Positions 36,588-44,720 of a stretch of DNA of 64,000 bases are shown here, one piece after another; within the stretch, counting starts at the first letter, position 1; the number at the start of each line of letters is the position of its first letter. Source of the stretch: Dietzia natronolimnaea (GTDB lineage: Bacteria > Actinomycetota > Actinomycetes > Mycobacteriales > Mycobacteriaceae). Both the position numbers and the translations under genes were made by a program. The notes under the pieces were generated by a model. It had not been told where the DNA came from and did not search any database. It saw only the letters and a program-made list of their open reading frames with translations. Location: assembly GCF_039525805.1 (NCBI RefSeq), contig NZ_BAAAHZ010000006.1; one strand, given 5' to 3'.

Positions 36588-36698
36588 CTCCGGGCAGGTA
36601 ATCGGGCTCGTCGTCACCGAGGTGACGGCACACCGTTGCGGGTCAGCGCCGGATTCTCACCGGTCTTCCCCTGCGTATCCGGAGATCAGCAAGTCGTG
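36588..36698 (-). ncRNA. Cobalamin (AdoCbl) riboswitch
   Basis: Reading the minus strand, the hallmark elements occur in order: GGGGAAGA then CCGGTGAGAATCCGG (36663-36649), the nearly universal core GCTGACCCGCAACGGT (36647-36632), a variable stem-loop (GTCACC/GGTGAC), and GAGCCCGATTACCTGCC (36609-36593). A -10-like CATACT is at 36709-36704. The element lies about 130 nt upstream of btuF, in the same direction. It should reduce btuF expression when cobalamin is plentiful. Confidence 0.93.
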
Positions 36699-36709
36699 GT
36701 GACAGTATG

Positions 36710-36894
36710 CACATCCGCCTCGACGGCCGCGGGGGCACCTCCCCGGAACACCCACGGGGGAGCACCTGCTGCGGAACCGGATGCCGGGCGCGGTGGCATC
36801 GGGCGGAGGGCGCGCGGGCTGCGGGGCGCGGGCTGCGAGGGGCTCGAGGTGCGGCGCGCTGGGCGCGCGGCGCGGGGCCGCTGCGGATCGGCGT
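36710..36894. other. GC-rich spacer upstream of the riboswitch
   Basis: The gap between the riboswitch promoter region and the Lrp-like gene is extremely GC-rich. It includes a direct duplication of GCGCGGGCTGCG (36812-36823 and 36826-36837). I see no credible gene on either strand and no clear terminator for the Lrp-like gene. Confidence 0.5.
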
Positions 36895-37176
36895 CTACTC
36901 GTCGTACCCCAGGGAGAACGCCGCCTCGAGGTCGTGCTTGGACAGCGCGCGGAACGCGATGTGCGTCTCGGTGTCGACCACGCCCGGGACCTTGTTCAGG
37001 CGGTCGGAGACGATGTCGGCCACCTCCTCGTTGCGGCGGGCCCGCACGAGCACGATGAGGTCGATGGTGCCCGTCACCGAGTACACCTCGGAGACCCCGT
37101 CGATCTCGGCGATCGCCTCGGCGACCTCGGGGATGCGCGCCGTCTCGGCGTGGACGAAGACGATGGCGGTGATCAT
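36895..37176 (-). CDS. Stand-alone Lrp/AsnC ligand-binding (RAM) domain protein
   Basis: A 93-aa protein consisting only of the alpha/beta RAM domain of Lrp/AsnC regulators (AIVFVHAETARIPEVAEAIA, VYSVTGTIDLIVLVRA, VDTETHIAF). There is no helix-turn-helix domain. Small proteins of this kind bind amino acids or partner with full-length regulators. TACCCT at 37184-37189, 7 nt before the ATG, suggests leaderless expression. It lies between the ketosteroid isomerase gene and the B12 operon with no evident functional tie. Confidence 0.85.
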   Translation of the reverse strand: MITAIVFVHAETARIPEVAEAIAEIDGVSEVYSVTGTIDLIVLVRARRNEEVADIVSDRLNKVPGVVDTETHIAFRALSKHDLEAAFSLGYDE

Positions 37177-37210
37177 GGCCTGAAGGGTAGTCCAGTCGCG
37201 CGGCCCCGGT

Positions 37211-37585
37211 TCAGCGCATGTTCTCCGGCGTCCAGTACGCGCGCATCGAACGGATCTTGCCCTGCTCGTCGTGGGTCATGAGGTCCCACACGTTGATGGT
37301 GGCCATGGAGTCGGCGTCGAAGTGGGTGGTGATCTCGAAGTTGAACAGCAGGTCGTCGCCACACACGCGCGCCTCGAGCACCTCACCCTCGATCTTCAGC
37401 GCCACCACGGACGAGTAGAACTCGCGGATGGCCGCCTTGCCCTCGTGGACGGTGCCGTTGCCGACGGGGTCCTCGACCGTGGCGTTCTCGGCGTAGAGGT
37501 CCAGAACCGCCTCGAGGTCGCCGGCGACCAGCGCGGCGATGTAGGAGTCGGCGGTGGCACGGATCTGCTCGGGGGAGGCACTCAC
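37211..37585 (-). CDS. Ketosteroid isomerase (3-oxo-steroid delta-isomerase) family protein
   Basis: A 124-aa SnoaL/NTF2-fold protein with the size and catalytic layout of bacterial ketosteroid isomerase: Tyr 15 (DSYIAALVAGD), Asp 39 in the hallmark ATVEDPVG, and Asp 101 (NVWDLMTHD). These match the Tyr14/Asp38/Asp99 set of the Comamonas enzyme, so it probably moves the 5,6 double bond of 3-oxosteroids to the 4,5 position. The start is GTG 37585 with GAAAGG nine bases upstream. A KstR-type palindrome 40 bp upstream supports a steroid role. Other NTF2-like functions remain possible. Confidence 0.82.
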   Translation of the reverse strand: MSASPEQIRATADSYIAALVAGDLEAVLDLYAENATVEDPVGNGTVHEGKAAIREFYSSVVALKIEGEVLEARVCGDDLLFNFEITTHFDADSMATINVWDLMTHDEQGKIRSMRAYWTPENMR

Positions 37586-37625
37586 GGCGGTGGCCCTTTC
37601 GGTGTGACGACGAGACACCTCGAGC

Positions 37626-37641
37626 CTAGAACGTGTTCTCG
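37626..37641 (-). promoter_or_regulatory. KstR-type operator upstream of the ketosteroid isomerase gene
   Basis: CTAGAAC-GT-GTTCTCG fits the known actinobacterial KstR consensus TnnAACnnGTTnnA and differs from a perfect palindrome by one base. It is about 40 bp upstream of the isomerase start. KstR is the TetR repressor of cholesterol catabolism genes; its gene is not in this window. Confidence 0.7.
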
Positions 37642-37677
37642 ATCAGAGCGTTCGTACGCCGCAATCGATAAAGAATA

Positions 37678-37693
37678 TGTGACTTGCGCCACA
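37678..37693. promoter_or_regulatory. CRP/GlxR-like site
   Basis: TGTGACTTGCGCCACA matches the arms of the cAMP-receptor type motif TGTGA-N6-TCACA with one mismatch. It is 70 bp upstream of the sugar porter start and fits catabolite control of sugar uptake. The centre lacks the TA step of the preferred consensus. Confidence 0.4.
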
Positions 37694-37762
37694 TTCGTCG
37701 CGGGCCTACGCTCCGTTCACCAGACATCAGGACGTCCATCCGGCCCGGGAAAGGGGTACGCC

Positions 37763-39196
37763 ATGTCCACACGGAACGTCTCGGCCAGGAGCTCGGACGA
37801 GGAGTCCTTCCACACCGGCAGGGTGGTGATCATCTCCCTGGTCGCCGCGCTCGGCGGGTTCCTCTTCGGCTTCGACACCGCCGTCATCAACGGCGCGGTG
37901 GACGCCGTCCAGGAGACCTTCGGCATGAACGCCGGTCTCACCGGGTTCGTCGTCTCCTCGGCCCTGCTCGGTTGTATCGCCGGCGCGTATCTCGCGGGCC
38001 GCCTCGCCGACCGCTGGGGGCGCACCCGCGTCATGGTCCTGGCCTCGGCGCTGTTCACCGTCAGTGCGATCGGCTCCGGGCTCGCGTTCGGCCCGTGGGA
38101 CCTCATCCTGTGGCGGGTGGTCGGTGGCCTGGGCGTCGGCGCGGCCTCGGTCATCGCGCCGGCGTACATCGCCGAGGTGGCCCCGCCCTCGATACGCGGC
38201 CGCCTCGGGTCACTCCAGCAGCTCGCGATCGTCTCCGGCATCTTCGTGGCCCTGCTCTCCGACGCCTGGCTGGCAGCCGTGGCCGGTGGCGCGATCGAGG
38301 AGCTGTGGCTGGGAATCCAGGCCTGGCGCTGGATGTTCCTCACCGAGCTGGTCCCCGCGATCACCTACGGCGTGCTGGCGCTCATGATCCCCGAGTCCCC
38401 CCGCTACCTGCTGGCCAAGGGGCGTGTCGGCGAGGCGAGGGACGTCCTGCGCACCATCCAGTCCAGCGGCGTCGACAACCGGATCAAGGAGATCCGTGCG
38501 ACGGTCCGCGAGGACAGGAAGCGGTCGTGGCAGGACATGCTCACCCCGAGCGGCAGGAACCTCCTGCCGATCGTGTGGATCGGCATCGTGCTGTCCGTCT
38601 TCCAGCAAGCCGTGGGCATCAACGTGATCTTCTACTACTCCACGTCCCTTTGGCAGTCGGTCGGCTTCACCGAGGCGGATGCGCTCACCCAGACCGTCAT
38701 CACCTCGGTCACCAACATCGTGGTGACGATCGTGGCCATCGCACTGATCGACAAGATCGGGCGTCGCAGGCTACTCATGACCGGCTCGGTCGGCATGACC
38801 GTCTCGCTCGCGGTGATGGCCCTGATGTTCAGCACCGCCACGATGGGTCCGGGGCCCGACGGCGAACTCGCTCCCCAACTCGGCGACACCCAGGGGCTGG
38901 TCGCGCTGATCGCCGCCAACGGTTTCGTCGTGTTCTTCGGGATGTCCTGGGGCCCGGCGGTGTGGGTGCTGCTCGGCGAGATGTTCAACAACCGCATCCG
39001 CACGGCGGCTCTCGGCCTGGCCGCGGCCGCACAGTGGTTGGCGAACTTCGCGGTCTCCACCGCGTTCCCGCCGATGGCCGAGTTCAGCCTGACGTTCACC
39101 TACGGCTTCTACGCGGTGTCGGCGCTGCTGTCCTTGCTGTTCGTGGCCAAGTTCATCCCGGAGACCACCGGCCGCTCGCTGGAGGACATGGAGTAG
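37763..39196 (+). CDS. MFS sugar porter
   Basis: A 477-aa major facilitator transporter of the sugar porter family with twelve predicted helices. Signatures: GGFLFGFDTAVINGA in helix 1, GRLADRWGRTR and GRLGSLQQLAIVSGI, the PESPRYLLAKG motif after helix 6 (about residue 210) and the QQAVGINVIFYYS segment in helix 7, with PETTGRSLEDME at the C-terminus. It imports a hexose, pentose or polyol by proton symport. A CRP/GlxR-like site lies upstream, and a repeated hairpin element follows the stop. Confidence 0.92.
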   Translation: MSTRNVSARSSDEESFHTGRVVIISLVAALGGFLFGFDTAVINGAVDAVQETFGMNAGLTGFVVSSALLGCIAGAYLAGRLADRWGRTRVMVLASALFTVSAIGSGLAFGPWDLILWRVVGGLGVGAASVIAPAYIAEVAPPSIRGRLGSLQQLAIVSGIFVALLSDAWLAAVAGGAIEELWLGIQAWRWMFLTELVPAITYGVLALMIPESPRYLLAKGRVGEARDVLRTIQSSGVDNRIKEIRATVREDRKRSWQDMLTPSGRNLLPIVWIGIVLSVFQQAVGINVIFYYSTSLWQSVGFTEADALTQTVITSVTNIVVTIVAIALIDKIGRRRLLMTGSVGMTVSLAVMALMFSTATMGPGPDGELAPQLGDTQGLVALIAANGFVVFFGMSWGPAVWVLLGEMFNNRIRTAALGLAAAAQWLANFAVSTAFPPMAEFSLTFTYGFYAVSALLSLLFVAKFIPETTGRSLEDME

Positions 39197-39250
39197 CCCG
39201 GCCCCCGCGCAGGCGCTCCGTCGATCCCCCGCCCCGCCAGACCCGTCGCC

Positions 39251-39300
39251 AAGAGCGTTCCGCACACATCGGCCGAGAAAGGGGTGCGCGGAACGCTCTT
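39251..39300. repeat. Palindromic intergenic hairpin element, copy 1
   Basis: Perfect 13-bp arms AAGAGCGTTCCGC (39251-39263) and GCGGAACGCTCTT (39288-39300) enclose a 24-nt loop. The same arm sequence recurs at 54805-54854. It lies between the convergent sugar porter and GyrI-like genes, so it may serve as a bidirectional terminator. The shared flank ATCGA follows in both copies. Confidence 0.7.
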
Positions 39301-39308
39301 ATCGACGC

Positions 39309-39383
39309 GGGGCGGTCGGCCGGGCCGGGTGGCGGGGCGGTCGGCCGGGCCGGGTGGCGGGGCGGGCGGGCCGGGCGGGTGGC
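39309..39383 (+). repeat. 25-bp GC-rich tandem repeat, three units
   Basis: Two identical 25-bp units starting GGGGCGGTCGGCCGGG (39309-39333, 39334-39358) are followed by a degenerate third (39359-39383). They adjoin the hairpin at 39251-39300 and run to the end of the convergent gene. No coding role is apparent. Confidence 0.7.
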
Positions 39384-39391
39384 CGGGACGA

Positions 39392-39994
39392 TCAGGCCGC
39401 GTCGTCGGGCGTCCGCACCGGGCAGAACAGATCGGTGCGCAGGGTCGCGGGATCGATGTCCGGCGAGGGTTCGGTGACGTACGACTCCCAGAACGGACTC
39501 GCCGGAGCGCGCCCCAGGGAACCGATCTCGCCCATGAACTCCTGCCACGCCTCGCCCAGCCCGTCGTAGGAGCCGAGGTGGCTCGTCGCGGCGACCTGGC
39601 CCGCCGGGAGCTCGGATGCCACCACTCGCATCCCGCCGGGGCCCTCCGCCTCCCCGCCGACCCCATCGGGCAGCGGTTCGGCCAGCGGGAAGCCGATCTC
39701 CAGGTCCGCCATGGGTTCCGGCTCCTGAGCGATCCTCGTGTACAGCGCGAACGCGGCGGCAGCCGGCGTCACCCCCGCGGCGAACAACGCCGGGAACGCC
39801 GTGCCGAACGCCGAGTCGAAGAACTCGCTGATGGTGGCCATGGGCACGTTCGTCGCCCGGACGACAACCGTGGGCACCGCGGGCACCGTGAACAGGCGGA
39901 CGCCGTCCACGGGCTCCGGGCCGAGGTCGGGGTAACCGGGGGGCGGACCGTGCGGCTGGTCCCGGGGCGGGACCGGGGACGACGACGACATCAT
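39392..39994 (-). CDS. GyrI-like / AraC effector-binding domain protein
   Basis: A 200-aa protein resembling the GyrI-like small-molecule-binding fold: FTVPAVPTVVVRATNVPMATISEFF then AALYTRI-type and DLEIGFPLAEPL segments, ELPAGQVAATSHLGSYDGLGEAW, and WESYVTEPSPDIDPATLRTDLFCPV (all shown in parts) near the C-terminus. GAGGAGG precedes ATG 39994. The N-terminal 30 residues are Pro/Ser-rich. Stand-alone proteins of this type bind drug-like ligands or hydrolyse some electrophiles. Function here unknown. Confidence 0.7.
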   Translation of the reverse strand: MMSSSSPVPPRDQPHGPPPGYPDLGPEPVDGVRLFTVPAVPTVVVRATNVPMATISEFFDSAFGTAFPALFAAGVTPAAAAFALYTRIAQEPEPMADLEIGFPLAEPLPDGVGGEAEGPGGMRVVASELPAGQVAATSHLGSYDGLGEAWQEFMGEIGSLGRAPASPFWESYVTEPSPDIDPATLRTDLFCPVRTPDDAA

Positions 39995-40181
39995 GAGTCC
40001 TCCTCGAGCGGCGATGCTGCTGCACATTGTGCTCCTGTCGCCGGCGCCCGGGAAGGGGTTCCGGTCAGCCACGGTGGCGTGGGCGTGGGCGTTGCGGTGG
40101 CGTGGGCGTGGTGGCGGGGGCGGGGGCGTGGTGGTGGTCACGACGAGTGCACCCGCGCAGCCGGACGGGGACACTGGGGGC

Positions 40182-40364
40182 ATGTCGACATTCCGCCTCC
40201 ACACGCCGGACCGCACCCTCGATCTGGGCGAGTTCGACAACGCCCAGGAGGCCCTCGAGCACGCCGTGACGCTGCAGCCCGACGCCCATCCGGTCAACGG
40301 CGACCTCCAGGTGTTGGTCGGGGACGAATGGCACGAGGTCGCCACGGAGGGGGACATCTCGTGA
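40182..40364 (+). CDS. Small hypothetical protein, 60 aa
   Basis: A 60-aa acidic protein (MSTFRLHTPDRTLDLGEF...) with no domain I recognise. Its stop overlaps the GTG start of the metallo-beta-lactamase gene (GTGA), so the two are translationally coupled. GGGG lies just before the ATG. It may be a small partner of that enzyme; this is inference from coupling alone. Confidence 0.6.
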   Translation: MSTFRLHTPDRTLDLGEFDNAQEALEHAVTLQPDAHPVNGDLQVLVGDEWHEVATEGDIS

Positions 40365-41209
40365 CCCCCGCCGGCTCCGGATCGGTGACCCAGTGCGCCA
40401 CCTGCGGGGTCGAGCGGGCCGAGCCGTTGCCCGACGTGTGCCCGATCTGCGCCGATGAGCGCCAGTTCGTCCCCGCCGGCGGCCAGCGGTGGACCGACCC
40501 CGAGGCGTCGGCCGCGCGCGGGGCGCGCATCGAGTTCACGGAGCGCGAGGCGGACGTGATCAACCTGGTCCACCGGGACTGTCCCGGGATCGGGCAGAAG
40601 CCGGCGCTCATCCGCACCGACCACGGGAACGTGATGGTCGAGGCGCCGAACCACATCAGCGAGGAGGCCGTCGCGGCGGTGCGCGGATGGGGTGGCATCT
40701 CCGCCCTCATCGCCTCCCACCCGCACATGTACGGGGTCCAGTCACTGTGGTCGGCCGCCTTCGACGACGCCCCGGTCTACGTCTCCGCACCGGACGAGCA
40801 CTGGCTCGGTCTGCGGCCCCGCAACACCGTGATGTGGGGCGGCGGCCACCCGGGTGAGGAGATCGAGATCCTGCCCGGGGTCCGGGCCTCACAGCCCGGC
40901 GGCCACTTCCCCGGCAGCGCGGTGGTCCACTGGACCGCGCGCGACGGCCGGGGGGTGCTGTTCACGGGCGACACCATCGGCACCGTCGCCGATCCGCGCT
41001 GGGTGACGTTCATGCGTTCGTTCCCCAACTGGATGCCCCTGTCCGGCGCGGTGGTCCGGCGCATCGCCGAGCACGTCTCGCGCTACGACGTCGACCGGAT
41101 CTACGCGAACTTCGGCGGCTGCGTCCCCCGCGACGCCGGCGCCGCCGTCCAACGCTCGGCCGAGCGGTACGCCAGGTGGGTCGACGGCGAGTACGACCAC
41201 CTGACCTGA
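40361..41209 (+). CDS. Zinc-ribbon plus metallo-beta-lactamase-fold protein
   Basis: A 282-aa protein. The N-terminus has a rubredoxin/zinc-ribbon-like pair of knuckles (CATC at about 12-15 and CPIC at about 27-30). The rest is MBL-like with ASHPHMYG, GGHFPGSAVVHW and FTGDTIG. The first metal motif is degenerate: HPHMYG replaces HxHxDH, so only part of the usual di-metal site is present. It is coupled to the 60-aa gene upstream. It may be a hydrolase with altered metal use; function unknown. Confidence 0.72.
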   Translation: MTPAGSGSVTQCATCGVERAEPLPDVCPICADERQFVPAGGQRWTDPEASAARGARIEFTEREADVINLVHRDCPGIGQKPALIRTDHGNVMVEAPNHISEEAVAAVRGWGGISALIASHPHMYGVQSLWSAAFDDAPVYVSAPDEHWLGLRPRNTVMWGGGHPGEEIEILPGVRASQPGGHFPGSAVVHWTARDGRGVLFTGDTIGTVADPRWVTFMRSFPNWMPLSGAVVRRIAEHVSRYDVDRIYANFGGCVPRDAGAAVQRSAERYARWVDGEYDHLT

Positions 41210-41280
41210 CCACCACGTCGGCGGATCGGACGACTCCCCGACCGCCGATGTGTGTCGGGGCGCGGCGCTAGCATCTCCTC

Positions 41281-41733
41281 GTGGAGTTCCACCCGGAAGG
41301 CCTGATCCTCAGCCTCGCGGTGCTCGCCCCGTCTCTCCTGTTGGCGCGTTTCCCCCCTCGGGAGCCGCTTCCGCGGTCGTCGGTGCCCGGCCCGGTGCGC
41401 TGGACCGAGCGCGCCGGCCAGGCCCTGTGCCTGGTGGTTCCGGCGGTGGGCGCCTCGGGCACGGTCGTCTGGTGGTGGGGTGTTCCCGCGATCTCCGCGC
41501 TGGCCGCCTACTACGCCCTGTGGGCCCGTTATCTGGCGACGGGTCGCCACGCCGAGTCCCTGTACTGGTGGCGCCGCGTGCCCGCCCCGATGGCGATCCT
41601 GCCTGTGATGGTGTTCCTCACCGCCGCGGGCTGGCTGAGCAGTCCGTGGATAGCGGCGGCTGCCGTGGTACTCGCCCTGGGCCATCTCCCGGTGTCCCTG
41701 AGTGCGGCGCGGGCTGTGCGGGAGGCCGTGTGA
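41281..41733 (+). CDS. Hypothetical membrane protein, four helices
   Basis: A 150-aa protein with hydrophobic segments near residues 7-22, 45-65, 68-85 and 100-140, and Arg-rich connecting loops. I recognise no family. GTG 41281 lies 6 nt after TAGCAT (41269-41274) with no ribosome-binding site, which points to a leaderless message. Its end overlaps the start of the next gene, so the two form a small operon. Confidence 0.7.
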   Translation: MEFHPEGLILSLAVLAPSLLLARFPPREPLPRSSVPGPVRWTERAGQALCLVVPAVGASGTVVWWWGVPAISALAAYYALWARYLATGRHAESLYWWRRVPAPMAILPVMVFLTAAGWLSSPWIAAAAVVLALGHLPVSLSAARAVREAV

Positions 41734-42332
41734 GCGACACGGGGGTGGGGTTGTGGTGGCTGCCGGTCGGCGCCGGTGGGCACGTCGCGATCCATACGAG
41801 CCGCTGGTGGGAGTCGTATCACGCGCGTCGCGAACACCGCCCCGGACGGCCGCTGTTCCACGCCGCGCTGGAGGTCTTCACCGAGCGCGGCCCTCATGTC
41901 GTCGAGATGGCGCCGGCCTGGGGGCCGCTCAGCGGATCGAGCGGGGTCGTGGCGACCGGCCCGGTGGGTCTGCGCTGGCTGGGGCGGTCGCGCCTGTTCC
42001 GCTACGAGGTCCGCTGCCTGCCCGGGGGCGAGATCCCCGATCGCGCGTGGGCGCCCGCGCCCCCGACCGTGTTGCCGCTCGGTGCTCCTGAGGCGGACGG
42101 GTTGCTGAGGCGTGTGACCGAGGTCCCGCTGCACACGTGGGGACGCGATGCGACGGGCACGGGCGAGATGTGGAACTCGAACTCGCTGGTGTCCTGGCTG
42201 CTCCAGACGTCCGGGATCGACGCGGCGGCGTTGGGTCCGCCGGACCACGGCCTGGCCCCCGGGTGGGCGTCGGGCATCGCGGCCGCTCGGTCCGCCGGAT
42301 CAGGGTCCGCGCCGGGGCCGCACCGCGCCTGA
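41730..42332 (+). CDS. Hypothetical protein
   Basis: A 200-aa soluble-looking protein with many tryptophans (LWWLPVGAGGHVAIHTSRWWESYHARR split here) and a Pro-rich C-terminus. No domain recognised. The GTG start overlaps the stop of the membrane protein upstream. The N-terminal GAGGHVAIH and ARREHRPGRPLFH parts suggest a compact alpha/beta domain that may act on the membrane partner. Function unknown. Confidence 0.65.
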   Translation: MSDTGVGLWWLPVGAGGHVAIHTSRWWESYHARREHRPGRPLFHAALEVFTERGPHVVEMAPAWGPLSGSSGVVATGPVGLRWLGRSRLFRYEVRCLPGGEIPDRAWAPAPPTVLPLGAPEADGLLRRVTEVPLHTWGRDATGTGEMWNSNSLVSWLLQTSGIDAAALGPPDHGLAPGWASGIAAARSAGSGSAPGPHRA

Positions 42333-42392
42333 CTTCCCGGCCGGTACCAGGACCGAGGAGGGCGAGGTGTCCCGAGGTCAGGCGTCCGCGGG

Positions 42393-43292
42393 TCAGGCTC
42401 CCGCCGTCTCGGCCTCCGCGAACTGCCATAACCGCTCGGCGATCTCCGGGTCCGAGGCCTCGGCGCTCCGGCCGATGAGGGTGGGCATCCCCCGGAGGTT
42501 CCGCAGCCCGTCCGGACCGGTGTAGCTGCACGGCGGTAGCGGCCGGGTGGCGGCGAACATCGTGGTGAGCGCCGCCTGGGACGCAGGCTGGGCGAACACC
42601 GAGCAGACGCGGGTGATCATCGTGTCGACCACGGCGTTCCCGCTGGCGTTGGTAATCCCGGTCGCCGCCCACCCGGGGTGCGTGAGCTGCACGTCGACCC
42701 CCGCCACCGCGGCCTCGGCCCGTCCGTCCCGCAACCGCTGGTCCAGCGCGAGCCCCCACAGCATGTCGCCGAGTTTGGACTGGGCGTAGGCCGCCGCGGG
42801 GGTCCACCGACGTCGGCGGAAGTGGGGGTCGTCGAGGTCGAAGGTCCCGGCCTTGTGCGCGTTGGACCCGACGATCACCACGCGGCGGCGGACACCCGGG
42901 AGGACGAGGTTCGTGAAGAGGAACGGGCCGAGAACGTTGACGCCGAGCAGCATCTCGACTCCGTCGGCGGTCTCGCGGCGTCGCGGCGTGATGGCACCGG
43001 CGTTGTTGACCAGCACGTCGATCGGCTCGGCCTCCCCGCCGCGCAGCTCGGCGGCGGCGCGTCGCACGCTCCCGAGCGAGGCCAGGTCCAACTCGACGAC
43101 CCGGGACGGGCCCGGGAGCGAGTCCGCGACCTGGTGTCCCCGCCCGGTGTCCCGCACCGCCAGGACGACCCGGGCGCCGCGGTCCGAGGCGGATCGTGCG
43201 GTCTCCAGACCGACGCCGCTGGTCGCCCCCGTGATGAGCCACGTCTGGCCGGTCAGGTCCGGGATGTCGATGGTCTTGGTAGCCACCGGCAC
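42393..43292 (-). CDS. Short-chain dehydrogenase (retinol dehydrogenase/WWOX-like)
   Basis: A 299-aa SDR. The cofactor motif TGATSGVGLETA is near residues 21-32, NNAGAITPRRRETADG near 95-110, and the active-site YAQSK near 168-172. The N-terminal substrate-side segment matches SDRs of the protochlorophyllide/retinol type. The start is GTG 43292; a second GTG two codons on is also possible and no strong ribosome-binding site is seen. Substrate unknown. Confidence 0.85.
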   Translation of the reverse strand: MPVATKTIDIPDLTGQTWLITGATSGVGLETARSASDRGARVVLAVRDTGRGHQVADSLPGPSRVVELDLASLGSVRRAAAELRGGEAEPIDVLVNNAGAITPRRRETADGVEMLLGVNVLGPFLFTNLVLPGVRRRVVIVGSNAHKAGTFDLDDPHFRRRRWTPAAAYAQSKLGDMLWGLALDQRLRDGRAEAAVAGVDVQLTHPGWAATGITNASGNAVVDTMITRVCSVFAQPASQAALTTMFAATRPLPPCSYTGPDGLRNLRGMPTLIGRSAEASDPEIAERLWQFAEAETAGA

Positions 43293-43432
43293 AGGCTACG
43301 TGCCACGAGGTGCCCGTCAGTGGTGCTATGAGCAGGCTCGTCGAGCAGGTTCATCGAGCGGTTCTTCTGGGCGGTCTGATGAGCCGACCCGATCCGGGGC
43401 GGCGTCGCCCCGGCCCGGTTTATCCTCCGCTC

Positions 43433-44638
43433 ATGCGCCCTTTCGCCACCCGCTCCCGCCGTCCGCTGGCCGCGGCGGTCGCGGCCCTCGTCGTCGTCTC
43501 CTCCGCGGTCCTCGCGCCAGCCACCGCCTCAGCCCAACCGGCACCGCGGTGGTCCGGACTGGACACCCGCCAGTGGGATCGCCCGATCCCCGCGCCCGGC
43601 GTCACCGCGGCGACCGTTCCGCTGGACCCCTCGCTCTCGCTGCCGGAGGCCGGGCGGGCGGTGCGCTCGGCCTACGGCACGATCGACCAGCACGGGCGCC
43701 CCGCGATCGCCACGTCGGCGGTGTTCCTCCCCCACGGCACACCGCCGCCGGGTGGGTGGCCGGTGGTGGCCTGGGCACACGGGACCACCGGGCTCGGCGA
43801 CGACTGCGCCCCGTCGACCCACCCGCGCTCGGATCGCGACGCCGAGTACCTGGGGCACTGGCTGCGGCAGGGGTACGCGGTCGTGGCCGCGGACTACGTG
43901 GGGCTCGGGACGCCGGGCCTGCTCAGCTATCTGAACGGGCACGTCGCCGCCCGGGGGATCATCGACTCCGTCCGGGCCGCGCGGGCCGACGGGCTCCCCC
44001 TCTCCCCCACGTGGGCCCTGGTGGGCCAGTCGCAGGGAGCGGGGGCCGCGCTGGTCACCGCCACCCGGGCCACCGAGCTGGGGGCGTCCTCGGGGCTGGA
44101 CTTCCGCGGTGTCGTGGCCACCGGCGCGCCGGCCAACCTCGAGCACCTCTTCCAGTGGGGCGGGCCGGGCTTCCCCCCGGTGTCGCTGCCCACCGGCCTC
44201 AACCTCTACGCCTTCTACATCCTCGCCGGCCTGCGTGACCAGCACCCCGAGTTCGAGCTCGACCAGTTCCTCACCCCGCGGGGCCGTGAGATGGTCGACT
44301 CCGCCGAGCAGCTCTGTTACGAGGACATGCGCGCGGCGGTGGGCGATTTCCAGATCTCCCAGGCGCTCACCCGGCCGGTCAGGGACATCCCGGACGTCTT
44401 CGGCCATCTCCAGCGGTACATGGGGACCCCGGCCACCGGATACGACCGCCCGGTCTTCCTGGGCCAGGGCCTGCTCGACCTTGACGTGCCCGCGCCCTCC
44501 GCGCTGTCCCTCGCGGCGGAGATGACCCTGAACCGCCAGCCACTCGAGTTGCACGTCTATCCGGACAGGGACCACAGCGGGACGGTCTATGCGGCGACGC
44601 CGGACGCCACCGCGTTCCTGAACCGGGTGATGGGCTGA
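43433..44638 (+). CDS. Secreted LIP-family lipase/esterase
   Basis: A 401-aa exported hydrolase of the secretory lipase family. A Sec signal peptide (basic RSRRPL, hydrophobic core, cleavage after TASA near residue 34) precedes the mature enzyme. The nucleophile is Ser 200 in GQSQGAG, with WAHGTTG as the oxyanion region, and a C-terminal His in DRDHSGTVY. Two or more cysteines can form disulfides. TATCCT at 43421-43426 lies 6 nt before the ATG, suggesting leaderless expression. It should release fatty acids from esters outside the cell. Confidence 0.87.
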   Translation: MRPFATRSRRPLAAAVAALVVVSSAVLAPATASAQPAPRWSGLDTRQWDRPIPAPGVTAATVPLDPSLSLPEAGRAVRSAYGTIDQHGRPAIATSAVFLPHGTPPPGGWPVVAWAHGTTGLGDDCAPSTHPRSDRDAEYLGHWLRQGYAVVAADYVGLGTPGLLSYLNGHVAARGIIDSVRAARADGLPLSPTWALVGQSQGAGAALVTATRATELGASSGLDFRGVVATGAPANLEHLFQWGGPGFPPVSLPTGLNLYAFYILAGLRDQHPEFELDQFLTPRGREMVDSAEQLCYEDMRAAVGDFQISQALTRPVRDIPDVFGHLQRYMGTPATGYDRPVFLGQGLLDLDVPAPSALSLAAEMTLNRQPLELHVYPDRDHSGTVYAATPDATAFLNRVMG

Positions 44639-44720
44639 GCAGAATCCCGCAGTTGGACACGCCGTCAACATGTCGTTCCACATCGGGCGCGGCAGGAGCC
44701 GGTCGACGCCACATCAACGA

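Noticed and set aside
39995..40181. Small gene in the 187-bp gap upstream of the 60-aa gene
   Set aside because: The frames are GTG/GGC-repeat low complexity with no ribosome-binding site or domain; I see only simple-sequence DNA.
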